DNA from: Bacillota bacterium
GTDB lineage: Bacteria > Bacillota > Clostridia > Christensenellales > UBA1242
Assembly (NCBI GenBank): GCA_009784185.1
Contig: WRCD01000007.1
Location: forward strand, 1 to 40,895
Reading direction: 5' to 3'
DNA length: 40,895 bases
The notes under the pieces were generated by a model. The model made no database searches and was not told the DNA's origin. It saw only the letters and a program-made list of their open reading frames with translations. Of the stretch, positions 24,983 through 33,614 are shown piece after piece (position 1 is the stretch's first letter; every line of letters starts with the position of its first letter). The position numbers and the translations under genes are program-made.

Positions 24983-25942
24983 GTGAATCAAAATACCGGT
25001 TATCATATCACAAGAAGGAAATATTTATACAAAATCTCCAAAGAAGGACTTGTTCCTAAAAAAGGGGCAAGAACGCCTTCGGTTAATAGTGAAGCTGTTT
25101 ATTACATCGAAAAGCTTGAAGAGATAACCCACTGGAAACACGAGCTATACGGAAAGCTTCCATACAGCGATTTGGTAGTGCTAACCTTTGACACAAGCGG
25201 TTTTTCTGTGTCCAAAACAAACCTAACGCAAACCAGCCATATCTCCCAGCATATTGCTGCAGACAAATTACGGCTTTTGCAAGCAAAGGACGCCGCAACC
25301 GGAGGAGTTATTGCATTTGAGGATTTAGAAAAACTATACGGCCGAGATTTTTTAAGCAAAGATACAATAAGAGATGGCGGCTTTATTCTGACAGAAACAA
25401 AGCTGTTGGACTTAAACTTGAAGCCGGAATCCATAACAGAGGCTAGGAGGCTTGAGGCTGAAGAAAGAATTGAGGCGTTTTTAAAGATAAAATGGGACAA
25501 ATGGAGCAAGAGTGTTTCGATGTCTCCGCGTCGCAACTATGACGGCAGCTATGTTGTGAGCGACTTTCAAAATGATTTTCAAAGCACCGCAAACGCTAGC
25601 GACACAGGCGGCAATGTCTTGGCAATTTATACCTTTTTATCCGATTCCGGACTGGTGCAGGATTTTACCGCAGAAGAGTTGGCAAACCTTCACCTGAAAC
25701 TTGAAAAAAACGATGCGAACAGATTGAAAGAATGGGCAGAGCCGGCAAAAGATTTTGTGATATCTGCTTTGGATAGGGGAATTTGGAAAGAAGAAATTGA
25801 CAAAATGTTTGGCGTTGATATAAAAGAAGAGGAAAGTTATTTCAAACGGGAAGCCAGAAAAATTGTAGGAATTGTTGAAAAATGCTTATTGAGTCCTGCA
25901 GATAATGTTTTTGATGGCCGGCAAGCCCATATCCCCACTTAA
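24983..25942 (+). CDS. orphan protein with ADP-ribosyltransferase-like N-terminus
   Basis: ~319 residues. The N-terminus GYHITRRKYLYKISKEGLVPKKG followed by VYYIE and VVLTFDTS resembles the first strands of ART-fold proteins (the H-x-T strand, then 'I..EGL.P'), as in DarT- or KptA-like families. No complete catalytic triad can be assigned. The rest is charged and helical, without membrane segments. It begins 45 bases after tRNA-Thr with no promoter of its own visible, so it may ride on the tRNA transcript. AGGGGG supports GTG 24983 (GTG 24977 is the alternative). Its base use is AT-rich compared with neighbours; a cargo gene placed at a tRNA is possible. Confidence 0.55.
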   Translation: MNQNTGYHITRRKYLYKISKEGLVPKKGARTPSVNSEAVYYIEKLEEITHWKHELYGKLPYSDLVVLTFDTSGFSVSKTNLTQTSHISQHIAADKLRLLQAKDAATGGVIAFEDLEKLYGRDFLSKDTIRDGGFILTETKLLDLNLKPESITEARRLEAEERIEAFLKIKWDKWSKSVSMSPRRNYDGSYVVSDFQNDFQSTANASDTGGNVLAIYTFLSDSGLVQDFTAEELANLHLKLEKNDANRLKEWAEPAKDFVISALDRGIWKEEIDKMFGVDIKEEESYFKREARKIVGIVEKCLLSPADNVFDGRQAHIPT

Positions 25943-25958
25943 ACAAAGGAGAAAATAA

Positions 25959-26675
25959 ATGGAACTTTATGATTTGCAACACATCTTGTACATTGTAATA
26001 TCGGTTGTGTTAACCGTTGCGGTGCTTGTGCTTATAAAAAAGTTTTGCAAAACCGATAAGTCGGTAAAGATTGCAATCCTTGCGGTTGCCGGCGTTTTGC
26101 TTGCGGTGTTTGTTTGGAACCGGATTAGCTTAGCGGTAATTGAAGGCGATGCCTTAAAGCTGATGCCATACTCGTTTTGCAGTATGACTACGCTGCTGCT
26201 GGCATTGTGCACATTGTTTGTTAAAAACAAAAACCATCCGGTTTTTCATTGCATAGTGTATATGGCAATAATCGGGCCGGTTCTTACATTAATCTTTCCG
26301 TCGTTTATAATCGGTCTTGACCCGATACGGACTTATTCTGGGATGCTGCACCATTCGGTTGCGCTGCTGCTGGCAATTCTGCTTATAATGTACCGTCAGT
26401 TCCGTCCCGACTGGAAAAAATGGTGGGCGCTTGCACTCGGGCTATGTGCGTACGTAACCTTTGGCCTGTTTCAGATACGTGCGCTGGGGTTTAGTGACTC
26501 AATGGAAATAAACCGTGCGTTTGTAGACGGCACATTCTTATGGTGGTACGTGGTGGGGCCGATGGTGGTGGTTGGAGTAACCGCAATAGTGTTTACATAT
26601 CAGCTGATAGAAAAAAAGATAATTGCCAAGAAAGCAAAGTTAAAAACCGAAGAAATACAAGACAAAAAGCCGTAA
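25959..26675 (+). CDS. YwaF/TMEM164-type integral membrane protein
   Basis: 238 residues, six or seven membrane helices. LMPYSFCSMTTLLLALC (~residue 67), IGPVLTLIFPSF (~105) and GMLHHSVALLLAILL (~125) match the YwaF family (conserved P..C, G..P and H positions). Bacterial function is not established. AAAGGAG precedes ATG 25959, 16 bases after the ART-like gene, so the two are probably co-translated. The stop sits in the loop of its terminator. Confidence 0.75.
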   Translation: MELYDLQHILYIVISVVLTVAVLVLIKKFCKTDKSVKIAILAVAGVLLAVFVWNRISLAVIEGDALKLMPYSFCSMTTLLLALCTLFVKNKNHPVFHCIVYMAIIGPVLTLIFPSFIIGLDPIRTYSGMLHHSVALLLAILLIMYRQFRPDWKKWWALALGLCAYVTFGLFQIRALGFSDSMEINRAFVDGTFLWWYVVGPMVVVGVTAIVFTYQLIEKKIIAKKAKLKTEEIQDKKP

Positions 26676-26685
26676 CGGCTTTTTT
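26664..26685 (+). terminator. terminator containing the stop codon
   Basis: AAAAAGCCG-TAA-CGGCTTTTT; the loop TAA is the stop of the YwaF-like gene. Confidence 0.8.
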
Positions 26686-26713
26686 GTTTTCGGGTCGTAG
26701 CTCAACTACAAAA

Positions 26714-26757
26714 AATTCCCCTCTACAAGAGGGGTGCCCCGTTAGGGGCGGGGTGTA
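26714..26757. repeat. AATTCCCC palindromic repeat
   Basis: AATTCCCCTCTACAAGAGGGG, inner hairpin GCCCCGTTAGGGGC, GGGGTGTA. It encodes the last ~11 residues and the stop of the VanY-type gene. Confidence 0.8.
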
Positions 26758-27310
26758 TGTAATGTTCTTCCATAGTCTGGTTTGTTTCATATAAATGTGC
26801 GGCTAATGTTTGGCCAACGTACCTGATATGCCATGGCTCATATTTGTATTCGGTAATATGCTCTTTGCCTAATGGGTAGCGCAATATAAACCCGAATTCG
26901 GCTAGGTGCGGGTGGACTTGCCTGTATATGTCATCCGCGGTATATAATACGTCCGCATTGCCGTCTATCCACTTGCCGTCGCGCCGTACTACAAAGTCCA
27001 GCGCAAGGCCGGTGTGGTGCTCGCTTGCTCCAACCGGAGCCAGTGCGCTGGCCACATACTCTTCACTAAACTGCGCAAGCAGGCCGTCAATCAATTCCTG
27101 CTGCCGCTCTAAGCTCCTGAATCCTGAGGACAAGCCAATCATTATGCCATTCTCCAGCATAGCGGTTTTTAATAGACGAAAGGCTTTTAAGGTTTCAACT
27201 TCCAGCCGCACAGGGTTACCGTACACGTCTACGGTATGAGCTAAGTTAACCTTAGCAATCTCTTCAGCGGAGACGGGGCTATTTTTGTTTACCAGCATTT
27301 CATAATTCAT
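26723..27310 (-). CDS. D-Ala-D-Ala carboxypeptidase, VanY/LAS family
   Basis: 195 residues. Zinc metallopeptidase motifs are in order: SGFRSLERQQEL (~60), SEHHTGLALDF (HX6D-type zinc ligands, ~97) and EPWHIRYVG (third ligand and base, ~157). The family trims D-alanine from cell-wall peptides. No signal peptide or membrane anchor is seen, unlike most VanY proteins, so export or a cytosolic role is unclear. The final HPAPNGAPLL is encoded by a dispersed repeat. No ribosome site is obvious before ATG 27310. Confidence 0.88.
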   Translation of the reverse strand: MNYEMLVNKNSPVSAEEIAKVNLAHTVDVYGNPVRLEVETLKAFRLLKTAMLENGIMIGLSSGFRSLERQQELIDGLLAQFSEEYVASALAPVGASEHHTGLALDFVVRRDGKWIDGNADVLYTADDIYRQVHPHLAEFGFILRYPLGKEHITEYKYEPWHIRYVGQTLAAHLYETNQTMEEHYIHPAPNGAPLL

Positions 27311-27356
27311 GGTATATGATTATTGTTGTGTAAAACAAAAAATTCCCAAACAATAA

Positions 27357-27449
27357 AATTCCCCTCTATAAGAGGGGCGCTGTTTGTAGCCCAAGCGGGC
27401 TAGGGCTATGCCCGACGCCGGGGGCACTTGCGTAGCTGACGGGGTGTAT
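27357..27449. repeat. long AATTCCCC-family repeat
   Basis: AATTCCCCTCTATAAGAGGGG, then CGCTGTTTGTAGCCCAAGCGGGC shared with 19895-20013, ending GACGGGGTGTATG. A truncated extra AATTCCC lies at 27341. With the promoter at 27533 it accounts for the 278-base gap 27311-27588. Confidence 0.8.
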
Positions 27450-27532
27450 GTTGTTAACACTACACTAATCCGCTATGGGCAAAGCTTGCTGCGGCTTTTA
27501 TTAATATAACACAAATTATTCGGGCAAAACTA

Positions 27533-27560
27533 TTGACACGGGGGGGGGCGATGCTATTAT
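27533..27560 (+). promoter_or_regulatory. promoter with G9 tract in its spacer
   Basis: TTGACA (27533-27538), 16 bp, TATTAT (27555-27560). The spacer holds nine consecutive G (27540-27548). One extra G would give the optimal 17-bp spacing, so slippage would tune expression. Confidence 0.65.
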
Positions 27561-27588
27561 TAGAGCATTAATTTAATAAGGAGAAAAA

Positions 27589-28539
27589 ATGGAACTAAAT
27601 AAAATCTTTGGTTTATCGGCAGCAATAACTTCTGTTGTATTAGGCGCGTTTGTGCTTTTTGTTCTGGTTGGTGATGTTGTCACCCGCCCGGGGGGCTATG
27701 CGCTGAGCGACCTTCTTTCGTTTGGGGCGATTTCAGCTATAGTGTTATCACCTGCACTCATGATTTGCGGACTTTTTTACTGTTTTGTAAAGAAAAAGCA
27801 GTCGGTTGCAATTGTCTTATTATCGGCAGCTTCATTGTTTGTTGCAACCCAAGCCATACATATGATTACACAAAGTGTTTTTGGTATTCAACTCGCGATT
27901 CTTCCCGTTTGTGCAGTAATAATTGTTTTGCTGGGGCTTTCTTTTGGTCGGTTCAAAACAAAAGAAGAGAGAGCAAGAGTAAGAGATGCAAGAGCAAAAG
28001 ATAAAACGGCAGGTGTGCGTTTTGGCAACCCGGTCAAAAACAACGTTTTGCTTACAGGTGCAATACTGGTTATGGCTTTTGGCGGGCTTGTGGTTCTGGA
28101 TGTAATATTGTCATTTATTGCGCTTGGGCGGGTTAGTGACGTTTTTGGAGCCTTTGGCATCAGCCTTACATTTGCGTATGTGTTAGTGTCCATTATGCTT
28201 GCGTTAGCTCTTGTCAACGCTCTGTTTGGCAGTTTGCTATGTGTGCGCCGCACTTCAAAGCCGTTTGTGATTACACTTATATGTATAAACGGGCTGTTGG
28301 TTGTTCTGGAAATATTTATGCTGCCTAGCATATGGGCAGTAGTCGGGTTAATTGTGGCAGCTGCTATTCTGGCTCTGCTTATAGTCGGACTATGCTTAAG
28401 CCATGAAACCAAGGTAGCGGTTACGGTTTCAGCCGATACAAAAGAAAAGAATCTGGCGCTCCTTAAACAGCTGAAAGAAAACGGAGAAATTACCGAACAG
28501 GAATACAAGGTGTTAGTTATAAAAGAACTTGAAAAATAA
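27589..28539 (+). CDS. polytopic membrane protein with SHOCT tail
   Basis: 316 residues with about eight hydrophobic segments in two blocks (residues ~8-125 and ~155-275), separated by a charged Arg/Lys/Ala loop (EERARVRDARAKDK), and a C-terminal SHOCT module (LALLKQLKENGEITEQEYKVL). AAGGAG precedes ATG 27589. No transport or enzyme motif. It is the third SHOCT-tailed membrane protein in the window and is driven by the G-tract promoter. Confidence 0.75.
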   Translation: MELNKIFGLSAAITSVVLGAFVLFVLVGDVVTRPGGYALSDLLSFGAISAIVLSPALMICGLFYCFVKKKQSVAIVLLSAASLFVATQAIHMITQSVFGIQLAILPVCAVIIVLLGLSFGRFKTKEERARVRDARAKDKTAGVRFGNPVKNNVLLTGAILVMAFGGLVVLDVILSFIALGRVSDVFGAFGISLTFAYVLVSIMLALALVNALFGSLLCVRRTSKPFVITLICINGLLVVLEIFMLPSIWAVVGLIVAAAILALLIVGLCLSHETKVAVTVSADTKEKNLALLKQLKENGEITEQEYKVLVIKELEK

Positions 28540-28553
28540 ATTGTAGTAAAAAC

Positions 28554-28578
28554 AAAAACCACTATTGCAGTGGTTTTT
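28554..28578. terminator. bidirectional terminator
   Basis: AAAAACCACT-ATTGC-AGTGGTTTTT between convergent genes. Confidence 0.85.
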
Positions 28579-28588
28579 GTTTTTCTGT

Positions 28589-29500
28589 TTACCATAATCC
28601 GTTTTCGAAGCTCAGCGTGTCGTCAACCTTGTAGGTCTTGCCTTGTTTCATTGCCGCATAGGCTTTTTCAATATCGCTTGCCGCGAGTTCGTTTGCAGCA
28701 TCAAAAAGTTCTGCAATACTTTCGTTGTGTTTTTCCTTGGTCATAATATTATGCCAGTCTTCTTTAAGGGTTACATCCAACTTGTTGCTGCGTTTAAAAT
28801 GTGTTGTAAACGCATCATTCATTTTTAGTATCTTGCTTACAGGGTGGAGTATCCAATACAGGCGCTTGTAAAACAAATTGTTTATGCTAATTATGCTGCC
28901 TATTGCTTCCTGAATTGTTTCAAGCGTAAAATCTTCATTAAACAGTTCTTTTAGCAGAGCAATATACATCTCGGCAATCGGTTTGTATAGGGCGGGCCGG
29001 TCTTTCTTTTTGCCGTACACCAGGTTGTTTTTGTAACCACATATGCTTTTCCCTGTGTAAGCTTTGTGCATGGCTACATCAATATCCGATTCCCACTTGG
29101 TATGGTAATGGCTGTTGCTGCCCTTGCCGCCCTTGCCGCCCGCATCCAGTTTAAGCTGAACCTGATATCCAACATATGGGTGGATGAGTATATCGGTGCT
29201 GTAATGCGATATAAAGCCTAAAATATAGCTAGTCAGCATATTCTTAACATTATCCTGTTGCTTTAAGGCGTATTCCTGCATAAACAGCAACATTTTGTTG
29301 GCCTTGGTCTTATGCATAAGGTAACCTTTTTTGGATAGAGAACTCCCGCCGCCAAGCGCCTTATGATAAAACAAGATGTCGGGGCCCTGCAGCCCCAGGT
29401 TGTACGCAAACCTGTTTTCGTTTATCAGAACTTGTGGTTCTGCCGACAGCAATTTCAGCACCTGCTGACCCGCAAGCACGTGTGATGTATAATCTGCCAT
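28589..29500 (-). CDS. zinc-dependent phospholipase C-like protein
   Basis: 303 residues. MADYTSHVLAGQQVL, NLGLQGPDILFYH (~45-57), YILGFISHYSTDILIHPYVGY (~100) and the later HTKWESDID give the His/Asp set of the bacterial zinc-dependent phospholipase C family. Many clostridial members lack a signal peptide, as here, and their substrate is unproven. AAAGGAG precedes ATG 29500. It starts 13 bases after the stop of the COG5610 gene, so the two form an operon. Confidence 0.8.
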   Translation of the reverse strand: MADYTSHVLAGQQVLKLLSAEPQVLINENRFAYNLGLQGPDILFYHKALGGGSSLSKKGYLMHKTKANKMLLFMQEYALKQQDNVKNMLTSYILGFISHYSTDILIHPYVGYQVQLKLDAGGKGGKGSNSHYHTKWESDIDVAMHKAYTGKSICGYKNNLVYGKKKDRPALYKPIAEMYIALLKELFNEDFTLETIQEAIGSIISINNLFYKRLYWILHPVSKILKMNDAFTTHFKRSNKLDVTLKEDWHNIMTKEKHNESIAELFDAANELAASDIEKAYAAMKQGKTYKVDDTLSFENGLW

Positions 29501-29513
29501 TAACTTTCTCCTT

Positions 29514-31514
29514 TCAGGCGTGGTGGCAGCGCGGTTTTCGCTTCTCTTGTTTTTTGACCTTTGCTTTTTGTGCGGCTTCACATTTGCCGCAGCTGTTTAA
29601 TATAAGCCGCAAATAAGCAGAGCGCACTCTTCTTTTTGCAAACGCAAACTGAACGGTATAACGCCAATACAAAAGTCTGTAGCCAAGCTTTATATAAGAG
29701 CGGTTAATACCTTTTACTAAGTAGCCAACCATAACAAAGTTGTCGTGGTAAGATTCCAGTGCGTCCGCTATAAAATTTAAGTCGTGGCGGGAGGCTTTTT
29801 TTATCATATTGTAAAACATTTCAATAGCCATCGGCTCCATAAGGGAAAGATGCTTTGTGTCATACGCGCACAGTTTGTTAAACTTTTCTTCAATCTGCTT
29901 TTGAATGGGCGCAAAATACTTTTTGTGCAATTCACCTTCATCAACGGTATTGTTGGCAAAAATCACCACGGGCTTGCCGTCTTTAATTTCGTATGCTTCC
30001 GTACGGTTGTGGTCGGCTCTGCAAACCTGCTCATAGTCATGCAATATTAACGGTTCAAACAGCTTGTTTCCAAATTGCTCTTTGTTTCCCACATGATGCA
30101 GCAGGCCTTGCTTAGATTTACCTGCCTGAAAGCAGGCTTTGTTGCTTTTAATAAATGAACCGAAAAACGTTTTTAAGCAAACATAATAACCATTAACCGC
30201 TATGCTGCTGTCTAAGCAGTTTTTTAGCAGATTTTGCATTGTTCCCCGCCAGCCTATGTCAACAATATGCATACCCTCTTTTTTGAAATCAACGCCAAAA
30301 CTATCCAGATATGCGCTTAGTGCTTCAGCCTGTCCTTTTCGTTTCTGTTCGTATATGTCTTTAAAAGCCTTACTTGCAATCAATTTTTTATATATGTCCG
30401 AATTACCAAACTTGCGGTGCTTTTTCTTTACATCTGTATTCATTTGGCTGTTCACAGTTTCAATTTCCGCTGCCGTAAAGTCTAAAGTAGACAAAAACGC
30501 ATAAATGCTCATGCCCCATGCGGCTTTTAAGATAAACTCAAAATCTTCCTCGGCAAGCGGCCTCAGGCGGGCTCTGTACAATGAGTTTCGGCTGGCATAC
30601 AGATAATGCGATTTTATATCCTGTCCTCTGTGTGTCAGCGCGCAGTAATTATCAAACAGCTTTTTTAAAAACTGTCCTTCTCTGGACAGGAAGAACACAT
30701 TTTTAACCTCTCTTTGCTCCAGTTGGGCAAGCAGCCGCCGTGTAAACAAAAAGAAAGGAAATGCGTGGTTGGAGAAGTTGTAGTTCCCGCTGCGCTCGTT
30801 AAAAACATCGGTTATCTCTTTGTGATACCGTCCGTACTTAATCTGTTGCTTAAAGGTTTTGGTCGGCTTAACGGCCCTTGCGTGCGTTCTTTTGGTTTTA
30901 ATACCAAACAGGCGTGCGGCTATAATGTCGGAAAGAATATTATCGCCAAACATAATGGTTTCTTTCTTTTTCAGGCCAAGCTCTTTTGTTAGTTTTTTGT
31001 ATAGCCTTCCGGACCTTTTGGTAAGCATATAATCCGAAGAAGAAAACACGTCATCAAAAATATGCAGAATCCCCAGCTTGTCCAGCCATTGCTTCAATAC
31101 GTCTTTACCAAGGTAAAACTCCGACACCACATATATCTTTGCGCCGCCCGACTTAAACTGCTCAAGTTTATCCACAAACTCCCGGTTTACAAACTGGCTT
31201 TCGGCTTCTGTCTCAATGTATATGTTCAGCGCATCTTTTTTAAACTCTTCTACGTCCAAATCTGTAATGTGCTGTTTTAGTGCCGAACATGACCTTGCCA
31301 TTACTTCGGCATACTCGGTTTCAATCTCTCCGGTTTTGAAGAGGTTTTTTATGGCAATTTTTATCATGTTTTTATAAAACAATTTATATAAAACATTTGC
31401 GTCTACAGAATACTTTCCGCCAAGCTTTATGCACCAATTAAAAACGACTTCTTCTGCCGAAGTCTTTCTTAAAATTATTGTATTAAAACAGTCCGTCAGT
31501 ATTGTCTTTATCAT
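29514..31514 (-). CDS. COG5610-type HAD hydrolase, large two-domain protein
   Basis: 666 residues. The N-terminal HAD domain has ILTDCFNTIILR (nucleophile Asp motif in the 'DxFDT' form, with Asn for the second Asp), VVSEFYLG (motif II region, ~140) and IMFGDNILSDIIAARLFGIKT (motif IV, ~200). Then comes the family-specific half with FFLSREGQFLKKL, YASRNSLYRARL and MHIVDIGWRGTMQNLL. Such proteins occur in surface polysaccharide loci, with no proven reaction. The end is very basic (RRVRSAYLR, KKQEKRKPR). ATG 31514 matches the family start; an ATG at 31553 is the alternative. No glycan cluster surrounds it here. Confidence 0.75.
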   Translation of the reverse strand: MIKTILTDCFNTIILRKTSAEEVVFNWCIKLGGKYSVDANVLYKLFYKNMIKIAIKNLFKTGEIETEYAEVMARSCSALKQHITDLDVEEFKKDALNIYIETEAESQFVNREFVDKLEQFKSGGAKIYVVSEFYLGKDVLKQWLDKLGILHIFDDVFSSSDYMLTKRSGRLYKKLTKELGLKKKETIMFGDNILSDIIAARLFGIKTKRTHARAVKPTKTFKQQIKYGRYHKEITDVFNERSGNYNFSNHAFPFFLFTRRLLAQLEQREVKNVFFLSREGQFLKKLFDNYCALTHRGQDIKSHYLYASRNSLYRARLRPLAEEDFEFILKAAWGMSIYAFLSTLDFTAAEIETVNSQMNTDVKKKHRKFGNSDIYKKLIASKAFKDIYEQKRKGQAEALSAYLDSFGVDFKKEGMHIVDIGWRGTMQNLLKNCLDSSIAVNGYYVCLKTFFGSFIKSNKACFQAGKSKQGLLHHVGNKEQFGNKLFEPLILHDYEQVCRADHNRTEAYEIKDGKPVVIFANNTVDEGELHKKYFAPIQKQIEEKFNKLCAYDTKHLSLMEPMAIEMFYNMIKKASRHDLNFIADALESYHDNFVMVGYLVKGINRSYIKLGYRLLYWRYTVQFAFAKRRVRSAYLRLILNSCGKCEAAQKAKVKKQEKRKPRCHHA

Positions 31515-31567
31515 GAAGTTTTGTGTCTCCCTCAACTCAAGTGCTTTTCGCATATGATATGTCAAAT

Positions 31568-31596
31568 ATTGTATAGTATAAGTTCGGTAAAAACAA
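31568..31596 (-). promoter_or_regulatory. promoter of COG5610 gene
   Basis: Minus strand TTGTTT, 17 bp, TACAAT; about 45 bases of leader with GAGGGAG. Confidence 0.55.
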
Positions 31597-31626
31597 GTAA
31601 TTTTATGTAAGATTATGCAGATAAAC

Positions 31627-31655
31627 AAAAACCCCCTCTGCCGTAGGGAGTTTTT
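31627..31655 (-). terminator. terminator of DUF1700-DUF4097 operon
   Basis: Minus strand AAAAACTCCC, 9-base loop, then GGGGGTTTTT-type arm with one wobble. Confidence 0.7.
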
Positions 31656-31663
31656 GTTTTGCT

Positions 31664-33283
31664 TTACGCAAAGAATAGTCTTATACTTCCGCTTGTAACT
31701 TTGGCGGATATGGTTTTGGCGGTGCTGCCGGTTTGCGGAGCAGTGTTGCTGTAGCCGCTGGTCACGGTTCTTGTAATGGTGTATTCCGGTTTTGCGCCGG
31801 CAAAGCTTGCGTTTATGTTCCCGCTTGTTAGCTCAAATACGGTGGCATTAATGTCAATGCCGTTGCCCCGTATATCACCGCTTGTCAGCTTAAAATTGCC
31901 GGTAGCTGCTGTTGTGTTTATAATGTGTATATCACCGCTTGTGCCTTTAATGTCAATCCCGTTAAACTCACAGCCTTGCACCTTAGCCGAGCCGCTTGTA
32001 AAGTTTATTTCCGCTACCGGTGCCGTAATGTTTTCCAGGTGAATGCTTCCGCTTGTTGCGCCCAATGTAAGCTTGCTGTTAAAGCATATATCTGTTATTT
32101 TAATTGCGCCGGATGTTACTTTTACAGTGGAAACCTCGCTTACAACAACGGGCAGGTAAATAATCATCTTCTGCTTGCTGTAGTTAAACGCTTCAAACAG
32201 ATTATTGTGCCAGAACTTGTATTTATTGTCTTCACGGATTTTAAGCGTGTTGTCAATATATGTTATTGTTAGGGTGCTGTCTGTAATTTCATGGTAGTCT
32301 ATCTTGTATTCGCCAACCGACTGCTTTATTTCAATATTTCTGGATACAACCTGAATGTCAAGCTTGTTTACCGCACTGTCCAGCTCTGTAAATTGTGCTG
32401 CCGTATAGGTTTTATTGTCTAAGGCCGCCATGTTCCAGCTGACGCCTGCCGCAACACCCGTAAAGGTTACGCCCGACACTACTATTAATAAGGCAGCAAC
32501 GCAAGCGGTTACAATAATGTGAAGCTTGTGTTTTTTCTTTACGGTTTCGGCTGGGCGTTTTTTAGAAAACAGTTTAATAAGCAGTCGCGTAACAAAGTCA
32601 AACAATAATCCAAAAGCAAAGCCTATTCCTATTGCTGCAATTCCAACCGCTGCCTGAGCAAGACCCGGCATGGGGCTTGTAAATAACATTACAACGCCCG
32701 CAGCCAGGTAATACAACCCACCGACTATGCAGCCAAGTACGGCAGCCGCAAGGCCGATATAAATGCCCAGCACTCCGGCAAGCAACCCTGCTGCCAATCC
32801 AAGCAGGCCAGCAGTAAGAGGGAAGGTTATTACAAAGCCTGCTAAGTAGATAGCCCAGAAGGTTTTGTTTTTAAATAAGTTGCCGGTTTTTTCTTTGGCG
32901 GCTTTTATGCCCTTTTCAAGCGGGGTAGAGTTACTGTCATTGCGAGTCGCACCTGATACTCCTTCAGGCGAAGCAATCCCCTCGCTAGAAGTGGATGGCT
33001 GGGGGGTGTTCTCGCTAAAATTCCCCTTTTTTGAAGGGGTGGCGGCGTCAGCCGACGGGGTAGCCGCTTGCGAAGCAAGCGTAGGTTCGCCGCTCTCCGC
33101 CAACACTCTCTCTGCAACCGCCTCCGCCGAGCCCCACTCATCCAGAATCTGCTGCACGGTCATTCCGCCCTCAATCTTATCCAGATACATTTCATTATAA
33201 TAGTTTATAATCTCGCTGCGCTCTTGCTCCGGCAAGCGCTCAAGCCGCTCGGTCAGTTCTTTTATAAACACGTCTTTTTTCAC
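31664..33283 (-). CDS. DUF1700 (HAAS) - membrane - DUF4097 sensor-like protein
   Basis: 539 residues. Residues 1-65 are a HAAS/DUF1700 helical domain (FIKELTERLERLPEQERSEIINYY...DEWGSAEAVAERVL). Residues ~74-117 are an inserted low-complexity linker that coincides with two dispersed DNA repeats. Membrane helices lie at ~145-235 and ~255-280, then a DUF4097 beta-helix domain with repeated 'TSGxI' turns (KVTSGAIKIT, GTSGDIHI, LTSGDIRG). The GTG start overlaps nothing but uses AGGAGG inside the padR end, so it is coupled to padR. Such PadR-HAAS pairs are envelope-stress-like modules; the exact role is unknown. Confidence 0.85.
   Translation of the reverse strand: MKKDVFIKELTERLERLPEQERSEIINYYNEMYLDKIEGGMTVQQILDEWGSAEAVAERVLAESGEPTLASQAATPSADAATPSKKGNFSENTPQPSTSSEGIASPEGVSGATRNDSNSTPLEKGIKAAKEKTGNLFKNKTFWAIYLAGFVITFPLTAGLLGLAAGLLAGVLGIYIGLAAAVLGCIVGGLYYLAAGVVMLFTSPMPGLAQAAVGIAAIGIGFAFGLLFDFVTRLLIKLFSKKRPAETVKKKHKLHIIVTACVAALLIVVSGVTFTGVAAGVSWNMAALDNKTYTAAQFTELDSAVNKLDIQVVSRNIEIKQSVGEYKIDYHEITDSTLTITYIDNTLKIREDNKYKFWHNNLFEAFNYSKQKMIIYLPVVVSEVSTVKVTSGAIKITDICFNSKLTLGATSGSIHLENITAPVAEINFTSGSAKVQGCEFNGIDIKGTSGDIHIINTTAATGNFKLTSGDIRGNGIDINATVFELTSGNINASFAGAKPEYTITRTVTSGYSNTAPQTGSTAKTISAKVTSGSIRLFFA
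32933..33064 (-). repeat. two dispersed repeats translated inside DUF1700-DUF4097 gene
   Basis: The plus strand carries CATTGCGAG...GCGAAGCAATCCCC (32933-32992), then AATTCCCC...GACGGGG (33018-33064). Read in the gene's frame they give residues ~74-117, including TPSADAATPSKKGNFSENTP. No stop is created and the frame is kept. Confidence 0.8.
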
Positions 33284-33595
33284 CTATTTTACCTCCTCAA
33301 ACAGTTTCTCATATATAATCTTCATGCTATTCATCATTGCCTTGTATTCCTGCAGCCGCACCTTGCCGCTGGTGGTTATTGCGTAATACTTCCGCAGCCG
33401 GCCGTCATATTCCTTGGTGTGTGTCCTTAGGTATCCGCCCGCTTCCAGCCGCCTGAGTATCGGATACAATGTAGACTCGGATATTTCAATAATGGTTTTA
33501 GTATCTTCAATCAGCTTGTAACCATATGAGTCGCCTTTATTAATGGCGGCCAATATGCAGGCATCCAAAAGCCCCTTTTTTAACTGCGCGTCCAT
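33284..33595 (-). CDS. PadR-family transcriptional regulator
   Basis: 103 residues: LKKGLLDACILAAINKGDSYGYKLIE (helix-turn-helix start), STLYPILRRLEAGGYL (recognition helix and turn) and KYYAITTSGKVRLQEY (wing). A short C-terminal dimer helix follows. It is the usual repressor partner of a HAAS-domain gene. GAGGAG precedes ATG 33595. It probably regulates its own operon through the palindromes at 33701-33729. Confidence 0.92.
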   Translation of the reverse strand: MDAQLKKGLLDACILAAINKGDSYGYKLIEDTKTIIEISESTLYPILRRLEAGGYLRTHTKEYDGRLRKYYAITTSGKVRLQEYKAMMNSMKIIYEKLFEEVK

Positions 33596-33614
33596 AATAC
33601 ACTCCTCTTGTAAA

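Noticed and set aside
24937-25942. Integrated element at tRNA-Thr with a second attachment site
   Set aside because: No repeat of the tRNA 3' end and no integrase was found downstream.
27311-27588. Riboswitch or hidden gene in the longest gap
   Set aside because: The dispersed repeat and the promoter account for the structure; no conserved riboswitch core was recognised.
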